The position numbers and the translations under genes were made by a program. A stretch of 64,000 bases of DNA. It comes from Psychrosphaera ytuae (lineage in GTDB: Bacteria > Pseudomonadota > Gammaproteobacteria > Enterobacterales > Alteromonadaceae). Under the pieces are notes generated by a model. It saw only the letters and a list, made by a program, of their open reading frames with translations. It did not search any database and had not been told where the DNA came from. Below are positions 34,279 through 42,353 of this stretch, piece by piece (the stretch's first letter is position 1; each line of letters begins with the position of its first letter). The stretch covers positions 2,604,001 through 2,668,000 of the forward strand of contig NZ_CP072110.1 in NCBI RefSeq assembly GCF_017638545.1, given 5' to 3'.

Positions 34279-35694
34279 ATGAATAGAGTATGGGTGGTTG
34301 ATGATGATAACTCAATTCGTTGGGTTCTCGAAAAAGCCTTACAAGCTGATGGTTTTGACGTTGAGTCGTTTGCGTCTGCTGACTTGATTTTACAGCGATT
34401 AGAATACGAACAGCCGGAAGCGATCGTTTCAGATATACGTATGCCAAACATGGATGGGATGGAGTTGCTCTCGGAAATTCAACGAGAATATCCAGACCTT
34501 CCAGTTATCATCATGACCGCACATTCGGACTTAGATTCAGCGGTAAACGCTTTTCAACAAGGGGCGTTTGAGTATTTACCCAAGCCCTTTGATATTGACG
34601 ATGCAGTCAATTTGGCAAAACGTGCAGTGGAACACGGTAAAAAGCGTTCTGCGAAGAAGGCGCCCAAAGTCGAAGAATCGGTATCTGAGATCATTGGTGA
34701 AGCACCTGCGATGCAGGAAGTATTTAGAGCGATTGGTCGTTTATCTCGCTCTAGTGTGAGTGTTTTGATCAATGGTCAATCAGGTACAGGTAAAGAGCTA
34801 GTCGCTCATGCGTTACACAAACATAGCCCAAGGGCACAAGAACTATTTGTAGCACTTAACATGGCAGCAATTCCAAAAGACCTAATCGAGTCTGAATTGT
34901 TTGGTCATGAAAAAGGAGCCTTTACTGGTGCTGCAGCGACCAAAAAGGGCCGCTTTGAACAGGCTGATGGCGGTACCTTGTTTTTGGATGAAATTGGCGA
35001 CATGCCCCTTGACGTGCAAACTCGGTTGTTGCGAGTGTTAGCGGATGGTCAGTTTTATCGAGTTGGTGGTCACGAACCGATTTCTGTTGATGTTAGGATT
35101 GTCGCGGCGACCCATCAAAACCTTGAAAAACTGGTTGCCGAAAATAAGTTTAGGGAAGATTTGTTTCACCGTCTTAACGTAATACGAATCCATATTCCGA
35201 CTTTGAAAGAGCGTCAGCAGGATATTCCTAAACTGTGCCAGCACTTCTTAAATCAAGCAGCTAAAGAGCTCAGTGTTGAAGCTAAGACGATCAGCAAACC
35301 TGCTTTAGAATTTCTGCAAAATTACAGTTGGCCGGGCAACGTCCGTCAGTTAGAAAATACATGTCGTTGGCTTACTGTCATGGCCAGTGGCAAGGAAATT
35401 TTGTTGGATGACTTACCACCAGAGATGCTATCAGGAGAAAGTGAGCGCCTTGTTTCACCAATGAGCGCACAACCTGAATTAGGCGATTGGGTATCAATGT
35501 TTGAACAGTGGCTCAATAGCGAATTATCTGAAGGTAAGTCCGGTATTATCAAACAAGCACAAGCTGACTTCGAAACGGCGCTTATCCAAGTTGCATTGCG
35601 TCATTGCAATGGCCACAGACAACAAGCGGCAAAACGAATCGGCTGGGGAAGAAACACCATAAGTCGCAAAATCCAAGAGCTGAACCTAAAGTAG
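34279..35694 (+). CDS. glnG: Nitrogen response regulator NtrC
   Basis: The start is the ATG at 34279 (MNRVWVVDDDNSIRWVLEKA), with AGGAAGAG before it; the longer frame from 34216 runs into ntrB. The 471-residue product has a receiver domain (acidic DDD at 8-10, phospho-Asp52 in VSDIRMPNMDG), a sigma-54 AAA+ domain with GQSGTGKE (Walker A), GAFTGA and GGTLFLDEIGD (Walker B), and a C-terminal HTH (AAKRIGWGRNTISRKIQEL). It activates sigma-54 promoters such as that of glnA in this window. Confidence 0.97.
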   Translation: MNRVWVVDDDNSIRWVLEKALQADGFDVESFASADLILQRLEYEQPEAIVSDIRMPNMDGMELLSEIQREYPDLPVIIMTAHSDLDSAVNAFQQGAFEYLPKPFDIDDAVNLAKRAVEHGKKRSAKKAPKVEESVSEIIGEAPAMQEVFRAIGRLSRSSVSVLINGQSGTGKELVAHALHKHSPRAQELFVALNMAAIPKDLIESELFGHEKGAFTGAAATKKGRFEQADGGTLFLDEIGDMPLDVQTRLLRVLADGQFYRVGGHEPISVDVRIVAATHQNLEKLVAENKFREDLFHRLNVIRIHIPTLKERQQDIPKLCQHFLNQAAKELSVEAKTISKPALEFLQNYSWPGNVRQLENTCRWLTVMASGKEILLDDLPPEMLSGESERLVSPMSAQPELGDWVSMFEQWLNSELSEGKSGIIKQAQADFETALIQVALRHCNGHRQQAAKRIGWGRNTISRKIQELNLK

Positions 35695-35753
35695 CTCAGC
35701 GCACCTTCACTGAACATCTCAAAGACCAGTTTTAGGTATAGCTTTATCAAAGG

Positions 35754-35806
35754 TCAGTAGTTTGCTCAAGATTCGCCTTCTATTCTTGGGTCTTTAACTA
35801 CTGAGG
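35754..35806 (+). promoter_or_regulatory. Stem-loop overlapping a ribosome-binding site
   Basis: TCAGTAGTT (35754-35762) is complementary to AACTACTGA (35796-35804), and an inner 7-bp stem pairs 35765-35771 with 35784-35790 (one G-U). The 3' arm runs into the GAGG ribosome-binding site (35803-35806) of the PEP-CTERM-type gene, so folding could hide it. There is no T-run, so a terminator is unlikely. Confidence 0.5.
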
Positions 35807-35814
35807 ACCTTGAT

Positions 35815-36774
35815 ATGACTTGCTTTAAAGCTCAAACATCATCGACGATGGCTAACCTAAACCAGTGGCTCAATCGGCATGCCCCAATCAATAAGTTTTG
35901 CCTAACTGGCTGTGCTCTTTTAACGTGCGGCAGCCTACAGGCTGAAATCATCGCTTATGACATGGCTAATTCGCTGGGTAGTTCACAGCATAATTTGAAC
36001 TACCACCTTAACTTACACGCAGGCGCGTTCACGAGTGGCAGTGACGGCTTTGAGCGTTATACGTTTAACTCATCTAACTTAAATGAATTACCTGCAGGGC
36101 TTATAGACTTAACGGGCTATGGTCGTCTTGATGAGCAAGGATTACAAATACCAGACGGACATACTCTGTTTGGTGCAGTAGATTCCGTCAATCAAAATAA
36201 CCCTAGTGGTTATGCTTCTGCGCTATGGGCATTTGATATAGGTTATGCAACCGATTTATCCATTTCGGCTAAGTTCGCGGCGATGGGGGATTTTGAGTCG
36301 AATGACACTTTTTCTCTAAAGTATTCTTATGATCAAGATACTTGGTTTAATGCTTTTGACTTTAAAGCGCAAACTCAATTGAGTCAGAATTATGTAATGA
36401 CCAATGGCCACATTAAAACCCTAAATGATCCTATGAGTATCGAAGTTAACAATAATGGCATTGCGTACAACTTAAATAACATTTTTACTAAGTACCAAGC
36501 GGATTTAGAAGAGCAAGTATTAGGTCTGAGCCAAACTCTGTACGTTGAGTTTTCGGGTTATGCAGACGGTGGCACAGAAGCCATTGCGATGAGTGATTTG
36601 ATCATCAATGGTCAGGTACTGACAGGCCCACCACCTGTTTTGCCTTTGCCAGTATCTCCAGGCCCGATTGTACCCACACCAGTAACCAACGTATCTGAGC
36701 CATCGACTTGGCTACTGTATGCCCTTCCGCTGTTGACCGTTTTAGTTCGAAGTCGTCAACAAGGACTGAGCTAG
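35815..36774 (+). CDS. PEP-CTERM-type sorted exported protein
   Basis: A 319-residue protein. The N terminus carries a hydrophobic signal segment ending GSLQA (about 42). The body is beta-rich and alanine/serine poor, with no recognised enzyme motif. A Pro-rich linker (PPPVLPLPVSPGPIVPTP) leads to VSEPSTWLLYALPLLTVLVRSRQ: EPST, a hydrophobic helix, then basic residues, the PEP-CTERM sorting tripartite signal. Such proteins are processed by exosortase, which must be encoded elsewhere. GAGG before the ATG supports the start. The 3' end overlaps the convergent exported-protein gene by 33 bases. Confidence 0.75.
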   Translation: MTCFKAQTSSTMANLNQWLNRHAPINKFCLTGCALLTCGSLQAEIIAYDMANSLGSSQHNLNYHLNLHAGAFTSGSDGFERYTFNSSNLNELPAGLIDLTGYGRLDEQGLQIPDGHTLFGAVDSVNQNNPSGYASALWAFDIGYATDLSISAKFAAMGDFESNDTFSLKYSYDQDTWFNAFDFKAQTQLSQNYVMTNGHIKTLNDPMSIEVNNNGIAYNLNNIFTKYQADLEEQVLGLSQTLYVEFSGYADGGTEAIAMSDLIINGQVLTGPPPVLPLPVSPGPIVPTPVTNVSEPSTWLLYALPLLTVLVRSRQQGLS

Positions 36775-37758
36775 GGACATTAGCTCGAGGTGCACAGCAG
36801 TTGTTTTGATTATGGTTGCTTGATTGATATTGGTTATAGGCATATCAGCTGGATGGTTGGTGAATTGAGTTGCTACACCATCGTGACGGGCGGTCAGAGA
36901 CAAGGCAATTTGGGTCAGTCCATCGTTGCCTTTAATTATGTCGAGTGAAGTGTCTATGTGCCAGTATGCTTGTTCGCGTCGAGTGGCTAGAGTAAAACCT
37001 TTGTCTGACAAATAAGCTGCTACTGCAGCAACTGAATCATTATTGCCCGTTAAGTAAACGACTTTTCTTTGTTGAAGAAGGGCAGACTGATATTCATTTA
37101 AGTCAAACGATAAGTAATGCTCATCATTATTACTGTAAATAGTTTTGATTGTTTGCTCGGCAATAACCGATTCAAATGGCAACCCCGCAGTACTTGTTAG
37201 CTGTCGCACTTGTTCAAAAAACGTATGTCGAGGGCCAAAAAAGAATAGCTCTGTTGTCGATTCATAAGGAATGAGATCATCGAGGTTATCAATAAAGGAG
37301 TCAGAACCTACGTCTTTTATTTCGGTATTAGCTAGAGTACAGGTTTCGTTACCTAGTTGATTAAACTCATGCTGATAATCCGCTTGCTTGAGTTTTAATT
37401 GCAGAGCAAATAAATGCTCATTGATTTGGTTTATTGGAACACCAAATTGGTCAATGAGAGTTTGTTCGTGAGCTTTAATATGCTCCTTTAAACCTTGACC
37501 AGTCACTTTTGGGGCCAACGTTTTTAACTTGGATTTGGCCCCTGAGCCTGGATAACAGATAAGAGCTTGGGTGATAAGAGTACGGCTGGCAGGATCAAAA
37601 CTGTAATCGACCTTGCCTTTGGCGTTACTACTAAATGCCAGACAACAAAATGAAATTGAAGATAACACCAACGCTGCTATACGCGTGAATTTGGTTTGTG
37701 ACTTACGCTCTTTCACCGCTGAATAACGACTGGTTTGAGTTATCTTATATTTTTTCAT
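36742..37758 (-). CDS. Exported protein of unknown function, last gene of lipoprotein operon
   Basis: A 338-residue protein with a long N-terminal region before a hydrophobic signal segment (IAALVLSSISFCCLAFSSNA). No known family is recognised. It contains DYSFDPASRTLITQALICYPG, two later Cys residues (one in NETCTLAN), FFFGPRHTFFEQV and YLTGNNDSVAAVAAYLSDKGF. A periplasmic location is likely. It lies 29 bases after the CsgG-like lipoprotein gene, as fourth gene of the operon, and its 3' end overlaps the PEP-CTERM-type gene by 33 bases. Its role is unknown. Confidence 0.65.
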   Translation of the reverse strand: MKKYKITQTSRYSAVKERKSQTKFTRIAALVLSSISFCCLAFSSNAKGKVDYSFDPASRTLITQALICYPGSGAKSKLKTLAPKVTGQGLKEHIKAHEQTLIDQFGVPINQINEHLFALQLKLKQADYQHEFNQLGNETCTLANTEIKDVGSDSFIDNLDDLIPYESTTELFFFGPRHTFFEQVRQLTSTAGLPFESVIAEQTIKTIYSNNDEHYLSFDLNEYQSALLQQRKVVYLTGNNDSVAAVAAYLSDKGFTLATRREQAYWHIDTSLDIIKGNDGLTQIALSLTARHDGVATQFTNHPADMPITNINQATIIKTTAVHLELMSLAQSLLTTSN

Positions 37759-37787
37759 GTGCCGTACTTATATCTTTGCTGGTCTTG

Positions 37788-38927
37788 TTACAGACGGTTT
37801 TTAACATAATCAGCTGGAATACCAACGGATACTGCAAACACTCGTTTGTTCATTGGCGTACGATAGATTTCTCCGCGAGACGCTTTTTCAATTTTTTCTG
37901 CAACGTCGTTGTCTTTCCATTTTACTATTTGGGCAATACTACTAGAGCTTGAAGGTTTAACATTGGCAACGCCAATTGGTTTAACAAAGCCTTGTTCGTA
38001 CTGGAATAAAATCATAGTTTCATTGTTTAAGATCCCGGCATTTCGGCCTCGGTCCAAGGTTGCTTGACCGTCTTTAAACGCCACGACTTGTGCACTCGCT
38101 GGCATCTCTTGCAATAACCTCGACAAAATCACATCAAATGATTTTGAAACCATAGAGTTAAACATTGCTTGGACGTTGTCTGAATTTGAATAATCAAAAC
38201 CCGTGTAGTACTGACCGTTGACTTCGGTGTAGACCAATTCACGCTTGTCTTTTACATCCGTTGCTTTCACTCTTACTTTACCGATATTCGGATATGACAG
38301 CTTTTCTTTAGTGTAAGGGTCGATGACACTTGTTGTCATTTCTACATAGTATTGAGCAACACCGTTGTATTCTCCGTAAAAACGATCGGCAGATTTAATC
38401 GTGTCTATTTTGACTGCGTAGTCTGGACGCAAAATCTTATTGTTGCGTTTTAACTCTGCAACAGTACTGGCGTCTTGTTCAGCTAGTTGACGCTGTTGTT
38501 CTTCAGAAACCGTCGTATTGTCGTTTGTTACGATGCGAAATCTGTTTACACCAGCTAACTGTGATTCGAGTAACAGGCCTAATTTTTGATTGTTGAGGCG
38601 GGCCAATGCCGCTTTTTCTGATTCGCTGGCGTTTTGAGTTGTATTTTCACCAAAGTAGATTCGAATCGCCTTTTTATTTAATGGGCATGCTTCTTTATCA
38701 ATTTCCATCTCAAAGTCACTGTCGCAATGTTGCAACCCTTGAGTGTCAAAATTAGCAGGAACCTGTATATCTTGATCTGTGAAATCCCAAGCGCCCTTGG
38801 CCACTTGCATATTAGACATTTTTGAACTTGGTTTTACGTTATTGGTTTGCTCAGCTGGGTACTGAATCTGTTTGCTGGCACAGCCTGCCAGAGCAATAGC
38901 AAGAGAGAGTGTTGCAAGTCTAATCAT
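37788..38927 (-). CDS. Lipoprotein with CsgG/FlgT-like region
   Basis: A 379-residue lipoprotein (lipobox LAGC, Cys16). Residues about 85-275 read like a CsgG/LpoB/FlgT-type domain: IRIYFGENT, LLLESQLAGVNRFRIVTND, PDYAVKIDTIKS, and a helix NVQAMFNSMVSKSFDVILSRL. The last about 90 residues look like a small beta module (VAFKDGQATLDRGRNAGILNNETMILFQYE) similar to the FlgT C-terminal type. The homology is a pattern judgement and not secure. It is third of four leftward genes, 9 bases after the previous one. The outer membrane is the expected site. Confidence 0.62.
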   Translation of the reverse strand: MIRLATLSLAIALAGCASKQIQYPAEQTNNVKPSSKMSNMQVAKGAWDFTDQDIQVPANFDTQGLQHCDSDFEMEIDKEACPLNKKAIRIYFGENTTQNASESEKAALARLNNQKLGLLLESQLAGVNRFRIVTNDNTTVSEEQQRQLAEQDASTVAELKRNNKILRPDYAVKIDTIKSADRFYGEYNGVAQYYVEMTTSVIDPYTKEKLSYPNIGKVRVKATDVKDKRELVYTEVNGQYYTGFDYSNSDNVQAMFNSMVSKSFDVILSRLLQEMPASAQVVAFKDGQATLDRGRNAGILNNETMILFQYEQGFVKPIGVANVKPSSSSSIAQIVKWKDNDVAEKIEKASRGEIYRTPMNKRVFAVSVGIPADYVKNRL

Positions 38928-38936
38928 AATGGTTCC

Positions 38937-39689
38937 TCAAATCTGTTGGTCGATGATCTTTTGTATCTCTTTGGTGATATCAATCACCGCCTTTTCGTCA
39001 TCAATGAATTCATTGGCGACGGCGCTCATGTGTAACCTTGCTTGTGCAAGTTTACTTTGTTTGTGCAGTTTCGCGGCGTTGAGTAGCATAGCGATCCCCT
39101 CAACACCGATGACTTCTTCAAAATTGTCTCTGAGGATAGCTGCCATTCTGACCCCCTGAAGTAGTAACTCAGCAGCAAGTCGGGTGTTCTCTGCATATAT
39201 GCTCGCCGTCGCTATCTGATACTCTTTCATTTTTTTGACAATACTTTTGTGTTTTTTATCTGGGCTCAATGATTTCGTTAATTGAGCATCAAGCCGTTTG
39301 GCCTCGGCCAATAACTCGGCTGGAGACTTGTCTTTATTTGCATTGATAAAGGACATCACATCTTTGTGGTTATCCACTAACGTCTTGTAACGATCTAATA
39401 ATTCATATTGGTTTTTAAAAATTTTTAAAATTGAATAATTTATCCCGTCAAAAAGCGGTGAGACACTATCAAACTCAAATCCAACGGCTTTCATATCTCG
39501 TTTTATCCGGCTTGCCCGCAGGTCTCGATCGAGTAACTTAGCCTGCTCTTTACTCAATAACTTTTTGTCATTGAAGGCAACATACGACTCACCATTTGCG
39601 CCCATGGTAGGTTGCATTGCACAGCCAGACAGTCCGAATAAAACAACGAACACTACAAATAAATATTGACTCAACCACCTAGCTTTCAC
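38937..39689 (-). CDS. Helical lipoprotein of unknown function
   Basis: A 250-residue lipoprotein (lipobox LSGC, Cys at about 23). The mature part is almost wholly helical, rich in Lys/Glu/Leu/Ala, with heptad-like stretches (LLAEAKRLDAQLTKSL, IVKKMKEYQIATASIYAENTRLAAELLLQGVRMA). No catalytic motif or known family is visible. It is second of four genes, 4 bases after the LPP20-like gene and 9 bases before the CsgG-like gene, so it is most likely a partner in the same envelope complex. Confidence 0.65.
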   Translation of the reverse strand: MKARWLSQYLFVVFVVLFGLSGCAMQPTMGANGESYVAFNDKKLLSKEQAKLLDRDLRASRIKRDMKAVGFEFDSVSPLFDGINYSILKIFKNQYELLDRYKTLVDNHKDVMSFINANKDKSPAELLAEAKRLDAQLTKSLSPDKKHKSIVKKMKEYQIATASIYAENTRLAAELLLQGVRMAAILRDNFEEVIGVEGIAMLLNAAKLHKQSKLAQARLHMSAVANEFIDDEKAVIDITKEIQKIIDQQI

Positions 39690-39693
39690 TTAG

Positions 39694-40623
39694 TTAAAGG
39701 TCCTCTGTAAAGAGTGCGTCTATAAATGAGGCTTTGGCACTGGCTAGGGACATGGCGGCGGAGCGCTCGTATTTAGTAACTGTAATCGGTTTGGTCATGA
39801 CTTTTTGTCCATTAAAAAACAGAACGCTTTGACCTGCTAATTTAGTCACCGTGAAAGGTTCAGCACGGAAACTTTGAACCGTTGGCCCAACAACTAATAG
39901 GGTCAATTCGTCATTTGCTTGTTCTGAAAACCCCATGCTATTGATTCGTTGTGTCAACGATTGGCCAATGCCTAATTGACGAATGTTATCGTTTGGGCTG
40001 ATGACGACCTTCATTTTTGTGTCTGCAATAGCTTCTAAAAAGTCGCGCTTCAAATTATCTAATTTGGCTTGTTTGATTTTTCCAACCGGTTGATACATAG
40101 CCAATAAGTTTAGGTAGGCCTCGATTTTGGGTAACTCAGGCCAAATTTGTAGTCCACGGCTAATAATGGAAACTTTGTTATCAAATTCGTAGTCGAGTGC
40201 AGTTGTCAGTTTTTTATCAACTATGGCGTTGATTTGTTTAAAAAACCGAGCTTTATCAACCGCAACCTGCACATACGTAGCATTATTATGAGTGGTTGTG
40301 TTTAAGACAGTCGGATTGATAAATGAAAAGTGTTCTGAACGACTTGTTCCCGTTATATCGAAAGTTTGAAGAACCTCGCCATCAGCACGCTTTTGATTAT
40401 TGGTGATGGTTTGAGCCTGAACATTAACTATTAGCCGGTTAGCTAAATTAGCCAATGCATCTTGCAAAGCTGATTCTTTACTTGTGCCAGAGCCTACGGT
40501 AATAAACTGGGATTGAGTATCTGAATTCGCCTCCGTCAACCATTTCGGAGAGGACGCACACGCGACTAAAACTAGCGCAACTATGGCTAACCCTAAAAGG
40601 TGACTGATGGAAAATGAACGCAT
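39694..40623 (-). CDS. LPP20-like lipoprotein, first gene of operon
   Basis: A 309-residue lipoprotein (lipobox LVAC, Cys22). Its opening after the Cys, SSPKWL, then FITVGSGTSKESALQDALANLANRL is the pattern of LPP20-family lipoproteins (Helicobacter Lpp20, Vibrio FlgP), where a name such as GxAxxxxxAxxxA repeats in the first helix. YVQVAVDKARFFKQI continues the domain. A second half of unknown fold follows (KLTTALDYEFDNK onward). A sigma-70 promoter lies upstream and three more envelope genes follow at 4, 9 and 29 bases. Confidence 0.7.
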   Translation of the reverse strand: MRSFSISHLLGLAIVALVLVACASSPKWLTEANSDTQSQFITVGSGTSKESALQDALANLANRLIVNVQAQTITNNQKRADGEVLQTFDITGTSRSEHFSFINPTVLNTTTHNNATYVQVAVDKARFFKQINAIVDKKLTTALDYEFDNKVSIISRGLQIWPELPKIEAYLNLLAMYQPVGKIKQAKLDNLKRDFLEAIADTKMKVVISPNDNIRQLGIGQSLTQRINSMGFSEQANDELTLLVVGPTVQSFRAEPFTVTKLAGQSVLFFNGQKVMTKPITVTKYERSAAMSLASAKASFIDALFTEDL

Positions 40624-40653
40624 GATTACTGCCCTGTATAACTCGTTAAGCTA

Positions 40654-40682
40654 AATTTAGAGAGTCCGATAGGCATAGTCAA
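40654..40682 (-). promoter_or_regulatory. Sigma-70 promoter of the lipoprotein operon
   Basis: On the minus strand TTGACT (40677-40682) and TAAATT (40654-40659) are separated by exactly 17 bases, about 30 bases upstream of the LPP20-like start codon. Confidence 0.7.
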
Positions 40683-40763
40683 CGAAACCACAAGAATAGG
40701 GCCGTTATTTTACAATTTTTAACATTTAGCCAGTCACTGAAAAATAAAAATCAGAGGAGTGAA

Positions 40764-40797
40764 GGGCATACATTTGTTGGTTTTTGTTTGTATGCCC
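40764..40797 (-). other. Hairpin at the end of hutH
   Basis: GGGCATACA (40764-40772) and TGTATGCCC (40789-40797) form a 9-bp stem with a 16-base loop just past the hutH stop. No T-run follows on either strand. It may stabilise or end the hut mRNA. Confidence 0.4.
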
Positions 40798-40816
40798 AAT
40801 GTGTTAGAAGCTGGCT

Positions 40817-42334
40817 TTAGTGAAGTAGCTCTGCCAGTTGTCGTGCTTGTAATAGCTGCTTTGCGTGCTCGATGTCAGGCGCAAAGTAACGGTCTTCGTC
40901 ATAAAAAGGTACGACGCTACGAAGACGACGCTTTCCTTCTTCGATAAGCTCTGAGGAACGGTTTGGTGCTCTAAAGTCTAAACCTTGGCATGCCGCTAGC
41001 CATTCGACGGCCAATATAGTAAACGTATTATCGGCCATATCTTGTAGTCGTCTAGCAGCAAACGTTGCCATTGAAACGTGATCTTCTTGGTTCGCACTAG
41101 TAGGTAAGCTATCTACCGATGCTGGATGAGCATAGGTTTTGTTTTCGGACGCTAAAGCGGCTGATGTGACTTGAGCAATCATAAACCCTGAGTTTACACC
41201 GCCATTTTCAACCAAGAAGGGTGGTAATTTACTTAAGTTAGAGTCGATTAACATTGCCATACGGCGCTCAGACAGCGCACCAATTTCTGAAATGGCTAAT
41301 GCGATATTATCTGCGGCCATAGCGACTGGCTCAGCGTGGAAGTTACCTCCAGAGATAATATCTGCACCGTCATCGTGTAAAAATATCAACGGGTTATCCG
41401 TTACGCCATTTGCCTCAACTTGTAATACTTCACCAGCGTGACGCACCTGTTGTAAACAAGCGCCAAGAACTTGAGGCTGGCAACGCAAGGAGTACGGATC
41501 TTGAACTTTTTCACATTTAACGTGAGACTGGCCAATTTCAGACTGGGACGTAAGAACGTGTCTAAAGGCGCTAGCAATATCAATTTGGCCTTGCTGCCCA
41601 CGCGCTAAATGAATTCGTTCGTCAAAAGGAGCTCTTGAGCCTAAGGCTGCTTCTACTGTGGTGGCTCCCACCATAATTGCCGAAGCAAGGAGGTCTTGTG
41701 CTAAGAAGTAGCCTTTTAATGCTAATGCCGTAGAAGTTTGAGTTCCATTGAGTAAGGCTAAGCCTTCTTTAGGGGCAAGTTCAATTGTTTTAATACCAGC
41801 TCGCTCTAAGCCAACGTTTGAATCCAAAACTTTTCCATCGATTCTAACTTTACCTTCACCAAGCAATGGTAACACTAGGTGTGCCAGTGGGGCTAAGTCA
41901 CCTGATGCACCAACTGAACCTTTGGCTGGGACGCAAGGGTAAACTTCGGCATTAACTAATTTAATAAGTGCTTCAATGACAGATAAACGGATCCCCGAAA
42001 AGCCTCGAGCCAAAGAGTTTATTTTCAAAACCATCATTAAGCGGGTGACTTCGTCGCTAAGGTATTCACCTGTACCAGCGGCATGAGACAGTACAATCTT
42101 GCGTTGAAGTATTTGTAATTCTTGTTTAGAAATCCGGGTGTTGGCGAGTAAGCCAAATCCGGTATTGATACCGTAAACCACTCGATCTTCGTCGATGACT
42201 TGTTGGACCGCTTGCTGGCTTTTGTTGATGGTATCAATACAGCTAGGGTCAAGTGTAATACGGGTAGGCTGATCGTAAACTTGACGAAGTTGCTCTAAAG
42301 ACAATTGACCTGGGTTTAAATGTAGCTCGTTCAT
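40817..42334 (-). CDS. hutH: Histidine ammonia-lyase HutH
   Basis: I start at the ATG at 42334 (MNELHLNPGQLSLEQLR), with AAGGA 7 bases upstream; the longer frame from 42397 reads back into hutU. The 505-residue enzyme has VYGINTGFG and GSVGASGDLAPLAHL, whose Ala-Ser-Gly forms the MIO cofactor, plus the later QDPYSLRCQPQVLGA-like segment (here VQDPYSLRCQPQVLGA). It converts histidine to urocanate and ammonia. It is second in a leftward hutUH unit, 19 bases after hutU. Confidence 0.97.
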   Translation of the reverse strand: MNELHLNPGQLSLEQLRQVYDQPTRITLDPSCIDTINKSQQAVQQVIDEDRVVYGINTGFGLLANTRISKQELQILQRKIVLSHAAGTGEYLSDEVTRLMMVLKINSLARGFSGIRLSVIEALIKLVNAEVYPCVPAKGSVGASGDLAPLAHLVLPLLGEGKVRIDGKVLDSNVGLERAGIKTIELAPKEGLALLNGTQTSTALALKGYFLAQDLLASAIMVGATTVEAALGSRAPFDERIHLARGQQGQIDIASAFRHVLTSQSEIGQSHVKCEKVQDPYSLRCQPQVLGACLQQVRHAGEVLQVEANGVTDNPLIFLHDDGADIISGGNFHAEPVAMAADNIALAISEIGALSERRMAMLIDSNLSKLPPFLVENGGVNSGFMIAQVTSAALASENKTYAHPASVDSLPTSANQEDHVSMATFAARRLQDMADNTFTILAVEWLAACQGLDFRAPNRSSELIEEGKRRLRSVVPFYDEDRYFAPDIEHAKQLLQARQLAELLH

Positions 42335-42353
42335 TATTATTCCTTTTTTGCCT

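Noticed and set aside
40764..40797. Hairpin after hutH as a rho-independent terminator
   Set aside because: The loop is 16 bases and no T-run follows on either strand; it is kept only as an unassigned hairpin.
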